From Reticulascus tulasneorum (taxonomy: Eukaryota; Ascomycota; Sordariomycetes; Glomerellales; Reticulascaceae): 64,000 nucleotides of DNA. The stretch spans positions 2,170,001 to 2,234,000 of the forward strand of contig LSAX01000002.1 in NCBI GenBank assembly GCA_001557505.1, written 5' to 3'. The notes beneath the pieces are model-generated. The model was not told where the DNA came from, ran no database searches, and was given only the letters and a program-made list of their open reading frames with translations. Shown here piece after piece: positions 10,672 to 21,533 of the stretch. Position 1 is the stretch's first letter, and every line of letters starts with the position of its first letter. The position numbers and the translations under genes are program-made.

Positions 10672-11607
10672 GGAGTGGTGAGTCGGGACAGAAGAATCTA
10701 AGGGACAGGCTCAATGGTTGTAGGAGGGCGACGATATCGTATTGGGCGTTACTACTCTGGCAGAGTAGGGAGGATTGTGAAGGATGATCATTTGGACTCC
10801 CCTTTAATGAGGAACGAACACAACATTGAGCACGAGGCAGTCATTGAGACCATGCGTCTGTTCCATTTCCTAGACCAAGTATCCATCTATCCAGACAGAA
10901 ATCCCATCCTAATCCCATTCCTTCCCTTGATTTCCAAAAGCTTAAAAAACTCGCAAAAGTGACCTACTTAGATCAGGGTGCCCCCGACAAGTCCCATACG
11001 CTGGTTCTGTGATGCCATTTCCGTTCCCCGATTCATTATCCTTTCTTGGATATATATCTCTCAGCAGCTTTTGAAGAAATTCCCGTACTGTTTGTCTGTC
11101 TGTGTGTGTGTGTGTGCGCGCGTGTGTGCGTGTGATTGTGTCTCTCAAGCTATAGAAATTCTGCCATTTGACAGGGCAGAAAGAAAACTAAGGCAAGGCG
11201 CCGTTGCTATGATATATAGTATGATGCGAGGGAAGTGTTTCGTCGCCCCCCTTGGGAGCTCGATTGGCTTGATGATGAATAATCCTGTATCTTAAGCAAG
11301 TCTACCCCCACACGTTTTGGTTCCTGAAAATGCTCATGCATCCTCCCTGAGGCCGTAAAATCGTCATCAGCCAGAATCTTGCATCTAGCTGTAATTAGGC
11401 TTGTCAGATTTCGGGTCTGACAGCGCAGGTTCGCATCCACCGTAGGGATGCAAATTCTTTCTGCTGGCTCGTATTTCCGTGGTTGTTGATGCGTTTGGCG
11501 GCTGTGACTCTGCCGCGTCCTCATCTGCTAGGTGAAGCAGCCCGGCAAGGGCAGCCGTATATTACTACCCAAGCCGTAATCGATATAGCATCCCATTGAG
11601 CTGCGAA
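10672..11607. other. convergent intergenic region with a TG/TC microsatellite
   Basis: 936 bp between two convergent stops, so it should contain both 3' UTRs and terminators. No coding character. It contains the TG-rich simple repeat listed separately. Confidence 0.5.
11091..11140. repeat. TG/CG-rich dinucleotide microsatellite
   Basis: A run of TCTG, TG and CG units: tttgtctgtc followed by a (TG)n tract, CGCGCG and further TGTG. This alternating purine-pyrimidine tract could adopt Z-DNA. It lies between two convergent genes, in the probable 3' UTR of one of them. Confidence 0.85.
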
Positions 11608-12867
11608 TCAAGGGCCGCGCATCCTTCTCGTAGACTTGTAAACCAGCTTTGGTGGCGGCATGTCCATATCATCAATCCCCTCATCATCATCCGCCTCCAT
11701 CGGCCCGTCTGCGACCAGCGGCCCCATTTTATCGACCTCAAGTACTCCTGTCCGCGGCACCTGGGCCTCAATCTTCTCGTCCGCCTCCAACTTTTTCGGC
11801 GATGGGATATCTTTCACCGGGGTGAGTTCCCTCCTCATACTGGTCGGCCGTAATGTCCGCACCTTGGTCGCCTCGTTTGCTTCCTTCAGAAGCTCCGGTT
11901 CCTCCTTCTCGACTCTTGTCATCTCCTTCACAGCGAGCTCCCGCGTCTCGGCCAGCCGGCGTTGGATATTTCCTATCTCCTCGATGCACTCCCCGTCGCG
12001 GAGGAACTGGTGTGCGGCATGCTCACACGTGGCCTGGACATATTCCAGGCCCTTATCAAGGTCGTCGTAGGCGTCGGGCGAGGAGTCGCCTAGTATGCCG
12101 CCTTGTCCAGCGCGGGTATAGGCTGGTACTCCCGACGCGCCGCGAGCACCCATTCGTCGCGTGCTCATATATCGTAGTGAAGGGAGGCCTTCCGTGGCCG
12201 AGCTGGCGAGAAGGGCGGAGCCAGATTGTAAGGTGCCATCTCCGTCCTCCTCGTCTTCGTCCGGCATTTCCAACTCGGCTAACCGGCGGATTTGGGCCAC
12301 TTTGGCGGCCATCTTCGCTTTTCGCATGAGGTTTCTACTCGCTGAAACAAACCTGACCAGCTCTTCGAAAAAGCCTTGCACATAGCTGTCGTAGTACACA
12401 ATGATCATGCTTCGTGTTCTGTATTTGGATGGCGACCCCTCCCCGGACATGACAGACTGGGTCCGATGCCGTTTTCGCACCTGGGCGCGAGCTCGTGCTT
12501 GAGCCCTCGCCATGGCCTGCTGGGTCTGTTTCTGCAACCCAGATGGAGTGCCACTGCCTGGGCTCGAGGGCGGCGCATTCGCAGGGTCTCGATGTCCATT
12601 CTGCGGTGGTGTAGTGGCCCCGGATGCCCTTGCAGTCGTGGGTGGGAATTCTTCCGCGGCGCCGTCAACAGGTGACGAAAATGGTGATTCGTCGTCATCC
12701 TTCGGCTTCAACGACTCGGTAGACCCTCGGTTCTTCAACGACCGACCCGAGCTACCAATGCCCAGGGCGGCCAGTTCGACCTGGCGCTGGTCGATCTGCG
12801 TGCCGAGCTCGTCCAGCCGCTTGAGCCAGTCGGGGACGTTGGTAATGATATTCCTGAGGGCGTCCAT
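11608..12867 (-). CDS. conserved fungal protein of unknown function, acidic/Ser-rich with coiled-coil segments
   Basis: Intronless frame, 419 aa from the ATG at 12867 (the frame opens 6 bp earlier at a TTG). N-terminus MDALRNIITNVPDWLKRLDELG looks like a conserved amphipathic helix. Residues 50-130 are a low-complexity Ser/Pro/Thr linker, then an Ala/Arg-rich basic stretch (RAQARARAQVRKRHR). The central region RSMIIVYYDSYVQGFFEELVRFVSASRNLMRKAKMAAKV is the best-conserved-looking helical core. The C-terminus is acidic and ends KLVYKSTRRMRGP. The basic-plus-acidic layout suggests a nuclear or chromatin-associated protein, but I recognise no catalytic domain. Several out-of-frame ORFs over the same DNA are shadows. 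Confidence 0.72.
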   Translation of the reverse strand: MDALRNIITNVPDWLKRLDELGTQIDQRQVELAALGIGSSGRSLKNRGSTESLKPKDDDESPFSSPVDGAAEEFPPTTARASGATTPPQNGHRDPANAPPSSPGSGTPSGLQKQTQQAMARAQARARAQVRKRHRTQSVMSGEGSPSKYRTRSMIIVYYDSYVQGFFEELVRFVSASRNLMRKAKMAAKVAQIRRLAELEMPDEDEEDGDGTLQSGSALLASSATEGLPSLRYMSTRRMGARGASGVPAYTRAGQGGILGDSSPDAYDDLDKGLEYVQATCEHAAHQFLRDGECIEEIGNIQRRLAETRELAVKEMTRVEKEEPELLKEANEATKVRTLRPTSMRRELTPVKDIPSPKKLEADEKIEAQVPRTGVLEVDKMGPLVADGPMEADDDEGIDDMDMPPPKLVYKSTRRMRGP

Positions 12868-15800
12868 GGCCAAGGCACGCTGGTCTTCTTCTCGTCGCGG
12901 AGGAGCCGTGTTGATTTGTGTCGGGGCAAAACGAACGTTAGGCTGTGGCGCACCTAACGACTCGTTTTGGCTTGAATGCTGGGGAGGAGGGCAGCACGTA
13001 TTATGCTCGTGATATTTGGATTGAGGTGGGATGTCGGGCTCTTGAATTGGGGGAGGGATCGGCGCTGTAGAAGTCGATTATGGGACAGGGTTCGAATGAA
13101 GAGGGATCGGCACATCTAGGATTGAATCATGATAGTCGTATTCTGGCGGCAGGCAGTCGGATTGACGAGCGCAGCAGGCAATGCTGGTCGGCTTTTTTAG
13201 ATGAGCAACAGAGACAGCTTCAGAACAAACAAAACAGTTCGTCACAGATAACCGTCGCGCATGGGCCGGCGGCTGGTGAAGTGTAAATTAGTGCGATTTT
13301 GTGCTGCGGGAGGGAGCGGATCGAGTTCGGCCAGATAGGTGGACAAGATGGATCCCCTAAAATAACGCCGTAATTGCCCAGGAGATCAGCAGCTAGTAGG
13401 GAGGGCTTCCCGTAGTGGTTTGATTGAGAAACAGTCGTCTCGAGAGACAGCCAAAAAGCAGGCAAAGCTGATGGTGCTATTTTGTTTTCTGTTGGTGGGA
13501 TAAAACAAACGGGGGAGCGGTGGAGAAGTGCCAGGAGTTGGACGAAGTGAACTAGTTTAGTTCTAGAGGCTGCACTGGTGCCTTCGTTGGTGGCCGACGG
13601 AGGCTCCGGGAGTGTGCTTGCTTGCGGCTTGGCGGAAGATGGGGGTCAAGCCTTGTCTCTGGTCTCGCACCCTGTTGAGGAGGAGGGGGAGATGAGGGGG
13701 GAGGAGGGAGGAGGAGTGCACGAAAAGAGGGGAGACTAATATCTCCAGGATTCGATGTATGTGTTGTACACGTAGGCGCACGCAGGATGATGTATGTGGG
13801 CTGACAGACAGCAAGACAGATAGAGAGACAGCAAGCCAGGCAGATGGAAGAGGATATGTGTGGAAGATTCCTGTCTTTATTAATGGCCTTGTCGTTGTCC
13901 GCTCAGGTCGCATGCGCTTGCAAGGACTCGTCCGGGGGGGGGAGGGTATCGTCGAGGAATTGAAGAGGAGGAGGACGAGAGGAGGTTCAAGTTGGGGGTG
14001 TGTGTGGAGGATTGGATGGGATGTGTGACCAGGAGTTGGAGAGCAAAATAATGCTTCACAACACACCCCGTGGCGTGGACGAGGAGGTTCAAGTCAGCAG
14101 GGGTGGGGAGCGTTCTCCTCCCTGTCAACTTGCCGGGGGCTCTTTTACTTACTTCCCTTCCAGTTGTCCGGGGGTCGTCATTTTCTCTTTCTCGATGAAA
14201 TGATGACTACCAGGGACGGCGTGGAGCGGAGAGGCGTGTGTCTCTCTGGAGAGATGAGATGAGGGGTGAGAGAGTGGCCCTTTCAATGCTCGCTCTGCTC
14301 TCAATCAGTTCGAATTCATCATTTCATCTACCAAGTCGACGAGCGAGACGGTGCCGCTACGTACGTACGAACGTGCTGCATGCATGCAGCGGGGACGGGA
14401 GAGGCAGATTTCGTCTCTCGCATACTCTGTACGAAAAATATAGTGCATGCGTCGTGGTGAAGTCCAAAATGGTGGATGCTTCATCTGGCTGTTGAGCTTC
14501 TTCCCTAATGCTTCTGCATGGTATACAGCATCTCCTAAGGCTCTTCCGCCCTGCCGCGGGCCAGGCCATTTACTGGTTCTTGTTTCACAGCCGATTGATC
14601 GATATTGAATCATTTGATCTGATGTCCATTTCTTGCCAATCTGGCATTGATGGAAACAAGGGCCTTGGCGAACCCCTACACGGACACCTTATAACCAGAC
14701 GACTCACACTCACTCTCATCAAACACCGATTTACACGCAGTACCGGATCTCCTCAGCTTACTACAGTAAATATGCGCACTACTACCCACCTAGGTACCAA
14801 TATGTCCCCACCAACGATTGTGAAGGCGCAGATTGCCATCATCATGCAGTTTAACTTTTTGATTGCCCAGGTCCGAGTCCTCGCAGACCGCAGACATGTG
14901 TAAGATCGCTCGTCCTCAAGGCAGCCGGCCGGCCGGCAAAGCCAAGTTCAAGCTCCGCGTATGCACCCCCTCAGAGACATACAGATCAGAGCCCAAGACA
15001 GTTTCAAACAGGGCGAATCTCATCCAGTAGGCCAGCATGCATCACGCCTAGCACCAGTTTTTCTTCTGTAGGTGTTTAGGCAAAGTTGCAAACTAGAACG
15101 AAACAAAAACAGGAAAGGAGAAGGAAAGAAAAAAGAAGAAGAAAAAGAAAAAATTGTGGAAGAGGTAATGAAAGAGTACGCCGCATCTGCGCGCCGCTCA
15201 TCTATCAAACACACAGTCTCTGCTCCTCTGCTTCTCTGCTCCCAACGTCCTGACCCAAGGATGGTAGTTATGTGTACATGCCGGCCGGGACCAGATGATT
15301 TGTGCGTTTCCGCTCGAGTCTGTTTTTCGAGACATGAATTAGCAGCTCATGCGCAGAATCTACTGGATGAGATTTGATCGACGGCAAATCCCCCCCCGGA
15401 CCCCAACCGCAGTTCTGAAGGCATTTGCAGCGTCTAGAAAAAAGCTGCGTGAGCGTGGGGACTCTAAGGTGAAAACCGTCTAAGATCAGCGACCGATATC
15501 TCGAAAACTCAATGGAACTACTATGGGCAGGGGACTGGTATATCGTGTTTAGCCTCTCTCCACTTCTCTCCTTTTGGCGAAACAAAAAAGCAACCTTCCA
15601 ATTCCCCGAAGACAAATCAAAATTTCTTGATGAAAATAGTGGGCAGGGTTAAAAAGGTGCCCGCAACGTGATGCTCACGAGACAAGGCAAATTCATGGCA
15701 AAGGCAAGGGAAGCAAGCGGAGGATTGTCACTCCAGCATGACAAGGTCGCTCGCCCATCCCCACGCAGCCCCCCAATTTACTGATCGCCAGTTTGTTCTA

Positions 15801-18800
15801 GCCCTAACCAGAGCAGGGTCTTAATGCTAAGGTTCTCGTGCTCTGCTATTACGTCGTACCGAACAGGTGCTTGCTCTCTTTCTGGTTTCGGATGCTGACT
15901 AGGCAAGGCAAAGTTGGTGAAATGAAGAGGGTTTGCTCACGAGACTAACAAAATAATGGCGGTGTAATTTCAAGTTTCGATCTGCTTCAGCTGAAAGATG
16001 CAGCCTACCTACCCATCAATGGTCTGTAGAGCAGGGAAGAGCCTAGTCGCAATGCTCCTACGTCGTACGTCCGCAGTTCGTGTGGTCTGGCGGTCACGGC
16101 GATGCTCAAGATGGTCTGCCGCCCGAGTGAACTGTCTGTTCTCCGGTTAAAGCGCCACCAGCACTGGCAGCGATTACCTGCCGGATAACTACACATATAA
16201 CCTCCATAGTAAGAATGGTCCATTGTGCCAGCACCTACTAGCTTGCTGCACCATCTGCATTGTCAGCATCAAGCACTTCTCTCGACCTCCTTACTCTGGT
16301 GCATCCGCGGCTTTTTTTTTGCTGCTGCTACTGGAGCTATGGCTACTTCGACTACTACTGCGTCCTGTACGAGTGTCAAAGTAGCAATGGCGGGGCAGAG
16401 TCATAATTAGCTGCAGCTTCATGCATACGACCCTTTAAACATAAACGTCCATTTCTCTTGTCAGTAGGTTTCGTATTAGCCAACGAAATCGCTGCGAATT
16501 GGATCCCTGCCGTCAGTAGCTACATCGCGCTGTAGATCAAGCGTATTGCCTGCCTTAGCCCCATGATCTTTGATGAGCTGGCATCCGCCCCAAGGCCACC
16601 AATGCCCTCTTTTGCCATGGATTCATTCTCCACCGAGTCCACTTGGTTCATTACGTTCCATCTTGTGCTGCGACTGCTGTTCAGGTGATCTTCGATGCTT
16701 CTCAAACGAAACCGAAGTCTAGACCGTCTTTGTCTGTCATCCAAGGTCAATGATTGAGGTCGGGGCAAGGTGGCACGCCCATCCCTTCCGGGATTTGCAG
16801 TTTACTACGCACAAAAGTGTGCAAGTACACGCACACTGCCTGGGTTGTTGGTGATGGGTTTGCCGACTGTTGACCGCTCAACACCCGGGTGGCAGTTGTG
16901 CATGCCGATAGTTCACCAGATGTCGAATCCCCAAAGTTTGTTGGCTACGTGACGACATTCTACATATGACAGTTCGGAGGAATTACTGCATGAGATTCGA
17001 CCGAATCTCCTGGTGTATGCACCTCCTCTTCATTAAGGAGGGTAGGTATTAATCAAGGCTCCGGGCAAGCCGACTTGACAATCGGACATGGCAGATGGCT
17101 GTGATGTTGTGACACCTGTGAGCTGCGAGGTCTCACTTCCAGCCAAGCAAGGGCCGTCCCAGGCAGTCGTTGAGATAGAATCAACGGGACCTGCAGCATT
17201 GTGATTGACCAGAGTCAATGATTCAGAGTATCTGGCGGCCGAAAGCCTCCCTCCCCAGCACCTCCAGGTATCAAAGCAAATCCCCCATGCCGCTCGGCCG
17301 CTCGAAGCGAGCTTCGTCAGAAGCAGATCTGTGGATTATTGAGCAGGTTCTCTCAAGTGTCAGAGTACACCAACTAGGACGTAGCATTGGCGTTTAATAA
17401 GTCATCCCCTATGATCGCCACAATGTCTGATAGTCATCTGGAGTCCATACGACGAAACAAGCTAGATTGATCGACTTAACTGATGAAGGAATAGACCATC
17501 ATCCGCGGAAGAGAGTGGGACCAGCGGTCCGCTCTGTCAGCCCCAGTAGCGGCCGTTGAGGGGACGGGGAGGGTCCATGTTTATGTTCATATTTCCTTTT
17601 TGAAACTTGAATTATGTTGTCTTTTCGTGCCTCCCCTCCAGTGTCCATGTCTACTTCAACCGCATGTAAGCCGTGCCTCGCTCTCCATGCGGTGCCACGG
17701 AGCGAACGAGCCAGTGAGATTGGGACAAAACTGGACCCCAAACGGCTATCTCGGAGCTGGTGATCTTCGCAGGCTTCGAGGCGCTGCTGCTCTGAGGCCT
17801 AAAACCAATCTACCACACTCTTTCACCACCGGCCAAGATCTGGCGCGGCGTGGTGGATGGATTTGATTTCCGCTTCTCGCCCGCGAACGAAATCTTGGAT
17901 TGCCGATTTGGGGTTGTATCGTCCGTGTCAATTTTTAGAATCGTGCATTTGGCGATTTTGCTGCCACACTGCGTACGTAGTAGAAGACTCCTGCCATGTT
18001 CTACGTCGGCACCCCTGTATCATTCGGCTTCTAGCGCTCCGCGTCGACTTCTTGCTGCAATCTGAAACCCCCTTCCAGTATTCCGCTCCAAGGACGACCA
18101 ACAACCCTCCACAAGTTCTACAGTTGCCCTGTTCAGGAACAGGCTCAGTGTCGACAGTATGAACCTGGAATGCCGAAAGTCGTAGATTGCAACATGTATC
18201 CTATAACATGGTGTGTCCAAATGCGGAATCATTACGCGCGGGCGAACAGGTTGTTGGGGACGAGGTCGAGAAGAGCATCACATCGTATTGGCCTGGTTTC
18301 GATGTGCTTGGGGTATCGATAGCCATTGAGGGATGTTATTTGCCCTCGACTTGACGAGGGATGGCGCATGCGGCATTGTCACTCCTGCAGGTTCTGCCCT
18401 CGCCGTCACTTTCGCACCTCTACCTCCCGTTCGTATTCAGCATCATTTTGGCCTTGTCTCGTGCGCGGTTGCGGGCGGCATCGCACCAAGTAGTTGGGGT
18501 ATTTGGGATGTTCTCTAACAGTGCTTTCACGAAGACAGGGGGGATGAGAGGATTGTCACGGTCTCCTTCCAACGAAAGCACATCTCGTGATAGGGTCTGG
18601 GCGGGGCGGCTAGGCATGAGATGAACCAGGTGGAAATCAGTGGAGGGGGCATCCCGGAGATGGATCTCGGAGATGAACCATAAGCCTCGCTCGCACGTGG
18701 GAGAGGGGACTGTGAACAGCGTCGGCCGGGGGCCACGCCATGCCATGGAAGCAGCCCTGTGCCTGCAACAGTTCATGATGTGATTGTTGGTTCTCATCCC

Positions 18801-20257
18801 CACCGCCATGTGCGACTACTCGGACCAACAAATTTAATCAATGCCCTGCAAGTCGATGGTCACTGCATGGCGCAGGTCGGAATAAAACGATATCCCTGAA
18901 CATCGCAATGAAGATTGTCTATTAATCACCAACAGCCGTCCTACGTACGTCCGTAGCACGTACGTTGTCCTCAGTGGTCCTTCGGATGGTGATCGTAAAA
19001 CGTCTCTTTCTCCGAACTGTAGATTAGTATGAACGCTCCCCTTAAACCTCTTAACGTGTCCTCATTTCACGCTAGCATCCAATAGAAGACTTTTGAGCTT
19101 TGGCGCATCCCATCATCTATCCACAAACTCTCATGGCGCCAAAAACGGGGAGCCACACCGGCAGATCCGGGTGGGGGGGGGTAATGATGGAAGCTTGCAT
19201 GGCTGCCATGTGGGAATGGAAGAATTCCACTCCTCTCGCACGAAGATAGAAAAAAGAATTTGGTCGAAAAACCTGGGGGGCTGGGTCTGTGCTGGGGCTC
19301 ATGGAACGACTGGGTTATTCGTATCTGTCTTCCCGGGTTGTGCCCCTAATTACTAGCTGAAGAGACGCTGGAAGAAATTTCATACGGAAATGAAGAGCTC
19401 CATGGACACCTTGCGAATGTCATCATCCGCTGCCGCTGCAGCCAGGAGCCCAGGCTAGGATCAATCAAGTAAAGACCCTCCTACCGCTGAACATCATGAC
19501 AGACCTCCAGTCTAACTTCGCCAACGTAACTGCGGGTTATCCGTAGTTCATCAGATGTCGGTACATTCGTATGTTTCGCAATCTCAACCAGCTCACCAGC
19601 ACCGTCGTGTTCTTCCTCAAACCATCACCCACCCATGCATCCTCATAAGGCGTGGTGTCCCAATCAGGCAAGCCACTCTCAGCGAGGTCTCAATCTTGGA
19701 CTTAAATGCTCCGTGCTATATCCCTTTTGATCGACCGGTCAGCCAGCGGGACGGCTCGATGTTTTTTAAGCGAGTGACGAAAGGGATGACGGAATTGAGA
19801 ATCTGACACTAGATAATCTGTACCGTGAAAGCTATTCTGGGGATTCTCTCCCCTGAGGGTATTTAAATTATTCTTCGCAGAACAATCTCAGGTGTCCAGC
19901 TAGCTAATCGCATTCACAGACTCAGCATTCAAAGAGGATGCTCAGTGTAACAATTCCCTCCATGCCAGTTCAAAACGTTTACGCCTATCGAGAGAGTGAT
20001 CGGTTATTGTGCAACCCGATTGGTCACGACGCATCATTCGTAGAGTGCAGATTCCTTTCGCTTAAATTCGTAAGTCGACGCCCGGTGTGGGACATCCCGT
20101 TCGTGCTGGATATGGATGGGTGTGCCCATGGGTATTCAAAGATGTGATATCACACACTCTAGATTAAGGCTGGCTAGCTACTCGGCCGGGACGTACTTGG
20201 CAAGGCACCTTGACGCTAAATAGGGCGGCTCGCTTGATCAAGCTGAATTGGGCCAGC
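12868..20257. other. 7.4-kb gene desert
   Basis: No frame here has convincing coding character. The longest (13563..14066 minus, 14508..14903 plus, 18420..18809 minus) are Ser/Pro/Leu-rich or compositionally odd, lack family motifs and do not join through splice signals. The stretch includes CT-rich sequence upstream of the gene at 12867, a 43-nt pure-purine tract, GGCCGGCCGG, and several copies of a TACGTACG-like palindrome (14358, 16058, 17968, 18941, 18957). It could contain a long 5' regulatory region, non-coding transcripts or degraded mobile DNA. I see no tRNA, no 5S rRNA and no intact transposon. Confidence 0.55.
15111..15153. repeat. 43-nt homopurine (A/G) tract
   Basis: Uninterrupted purines, mostly GGAAA, GAAGAA and AAAAG units, inside the gene desert. 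It is a candidate triplex-forming or nucleosome-excluding element. Function unknown. Confidence 0.8.
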
Positions 20258-21148
20258 CTACGGCCACAGTTCGACCTGCTCCCATTTCCCTTCTTCAGCT
20301 GCCTTGCCGCCCTCCTGCTGCTTGCCAACAAACCTGTAGTTCCACCGTCTCGGATCCGCAGAATCGGACAAGTCCACGTGGTCCATCTCCTCCGGTACAA
20401 TGACCACGGCCCGGAAATTTGCCCGGGCGACCGCATCGTCCAGGTCCTCGACCTTCTGCCCGAGATGATACGTATCGTCGGCCGGGTTGTCCGCCTTGGT
20501 CGTCCCCGGTGGCGGGTTCCGGAATGTGCCCCGCATCATCGGGCTTAGGTTGCCGAAGTGTGCTGTGAGTTCGCGGTTCCAGGACCATTTTTGCACCTTG
20601 GAGGACTTGGGCCGCATGTGAGTGAGTAGAGTCTCGCGCAGTGCATTTGGCGTGGGGGAGTCGGATTCGATATCGGGGCCTATGATGTATGCCCTGCCCC
20701 TCAGCCGCCATTGCACCTTCGCCTCCTTGGCCCATATAACAGCTTCGACATAACCGCCTCCGCCACTGCCCAGAGTCCCGCTCGTGGGCGTCGCGGTATT
20801 GAACAGCTCCTGTACCTTGTCCATCCGTGCATCCGTTGTGAAAGTGACCAGGTCCGTCTCGTAGACGTCAGGGTTCAGCTCAGCCTTGTTCTTTGAGTTT
20901 TCGGGCAGGCCCGCCCACATTCCACGAAAGACAACCGTTCGGCCACGCGGCGTGGCTATCTCAGCAGGTCTGGGATGGAGTGTGCTGAGCACGAACTCAG
21001 GCGACTCCATCTCGGAGAGATGCTTTACGAAGAGCTGCCGCCATGGAGCAGCTTTGGCTGAAGTTGACGAGGACATGGCGCGTACGTGGTGAGCTATTTG
21101 GTTCAGGCGTTGGGAGGTGAGATGATACGAGGCAGAATGGGGCTTCAT
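20258..21148 (-). CDS. pyridoxamine 5'-phosphate oxidase-like FMN-binding protein (Alr4036/PPOX class)
   Basis: Flavin-binding split-barrel protein; its enzymatic substrate is unknown in fungi. Single exon, 296 aa from the ATG at 21148. Features fitting the Pyridox_oxase_2 family: APWRQLFVKHL near residue 35, TPRGRTVVFRGMWAG (beta strand with Arg contacts to FMN), YETDLVTFTTDARMDKVQEL, and the strand VQWRLRGRAYIIG. The tail contains the family-typical WNYRFVGKQ and ends QVELWP. The first 24 residues have no acidic residues and are rich in Ser/His/Arg/Gln, so a mitochondrial presequence is possible; the alternative start is Met25 at 21076 (MSSSTSAKAAPW). The frame extends upstream only through non-ATG codons. 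Confidence 0.82.
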   Translation of the reverse strand: MKPHSASYHLTSQRLNQIAHHVRAMSSSTSAKAAPWRQLFVKHLSEMESPEFVLSTLHPRPAEIATPRGRTVVFRGMWAGLPENSKNKAELNPDVYETDLVTFTTDARMDKVQELFNTATPTSGTLGSGGGGYVEAVIWAKEAKVQWRLRGRAYIIGPDIESDSPTPNALRETLLTHMRPKSSKVQKWSWNRELTAHFGNLSPMMRGTFRNPPPGTTKADNPADDTYHLGQKVEDLDDAVARANFRAVVIVPEEMDHVDLSDSADPRRWNYRFVGKQQEGGKAAEEGKWEQVELWP

Positions 21149-21533
21149 GCGGCTGAGATGTGTGGCTATTGATGTTGTAGAAGATGAAGTGAGAAGGAAA
21201 GTTGAAACCCCCAAAAATGGATTTTATCCACCACATGGTGTTTCCGTCTATGATTCATCACATCTCACAGCCAAATTTTCTCACAACACCACTGTCAGTT
21301 CACAACAGTGTAAATCTAGAAAGAGTCACAATGTTGACAATCAGTTCTGGAGTTGCATGTTCATTTGATCACTATTACGGAGCGACACATGGCAATAGGA
21401 GTCTGTCAGCTACCTGTCAATGATATTGAACTAGCCTGGTTTCCAAAGCAGTAGCCACGAATTCAAGCGGTGACCGGAACCACTTTGCAGACTGCTGTCA
21501 AGAAAATGACACAGATATACGCCGGTAACCATC
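21149..21533. other. intergenic, 385 bp
   Basis: Between the PPOX-like start and the stop of the AAA ATPase gene, both on the minus strand. It must contain the terminator of the ATPase gene and the promoter of the PPOX-like gene. No ORF or motif recognised. Confidence 0.5.

Noticed and set aside
11400..11460. GGTTCGCATCC, resembling a tRNA T-loop
   Set aside because: Flanking bases do not form the T stem, and no D or anticodon arm is present upstream.
13563..14066. 167-codon minus-strand ORF in the desert
   Set aside because: Ser/Pro/Leu/His low complexity over simple-sequence DNA, no motif, no supporting splice partners.
18420..18809. 129-codon minus-strand ORF in the desert
   Set aside because: Part of it reads protein-like, but there is no recognisable domain and no exon to join; not enough to call a gene or pseudogene.
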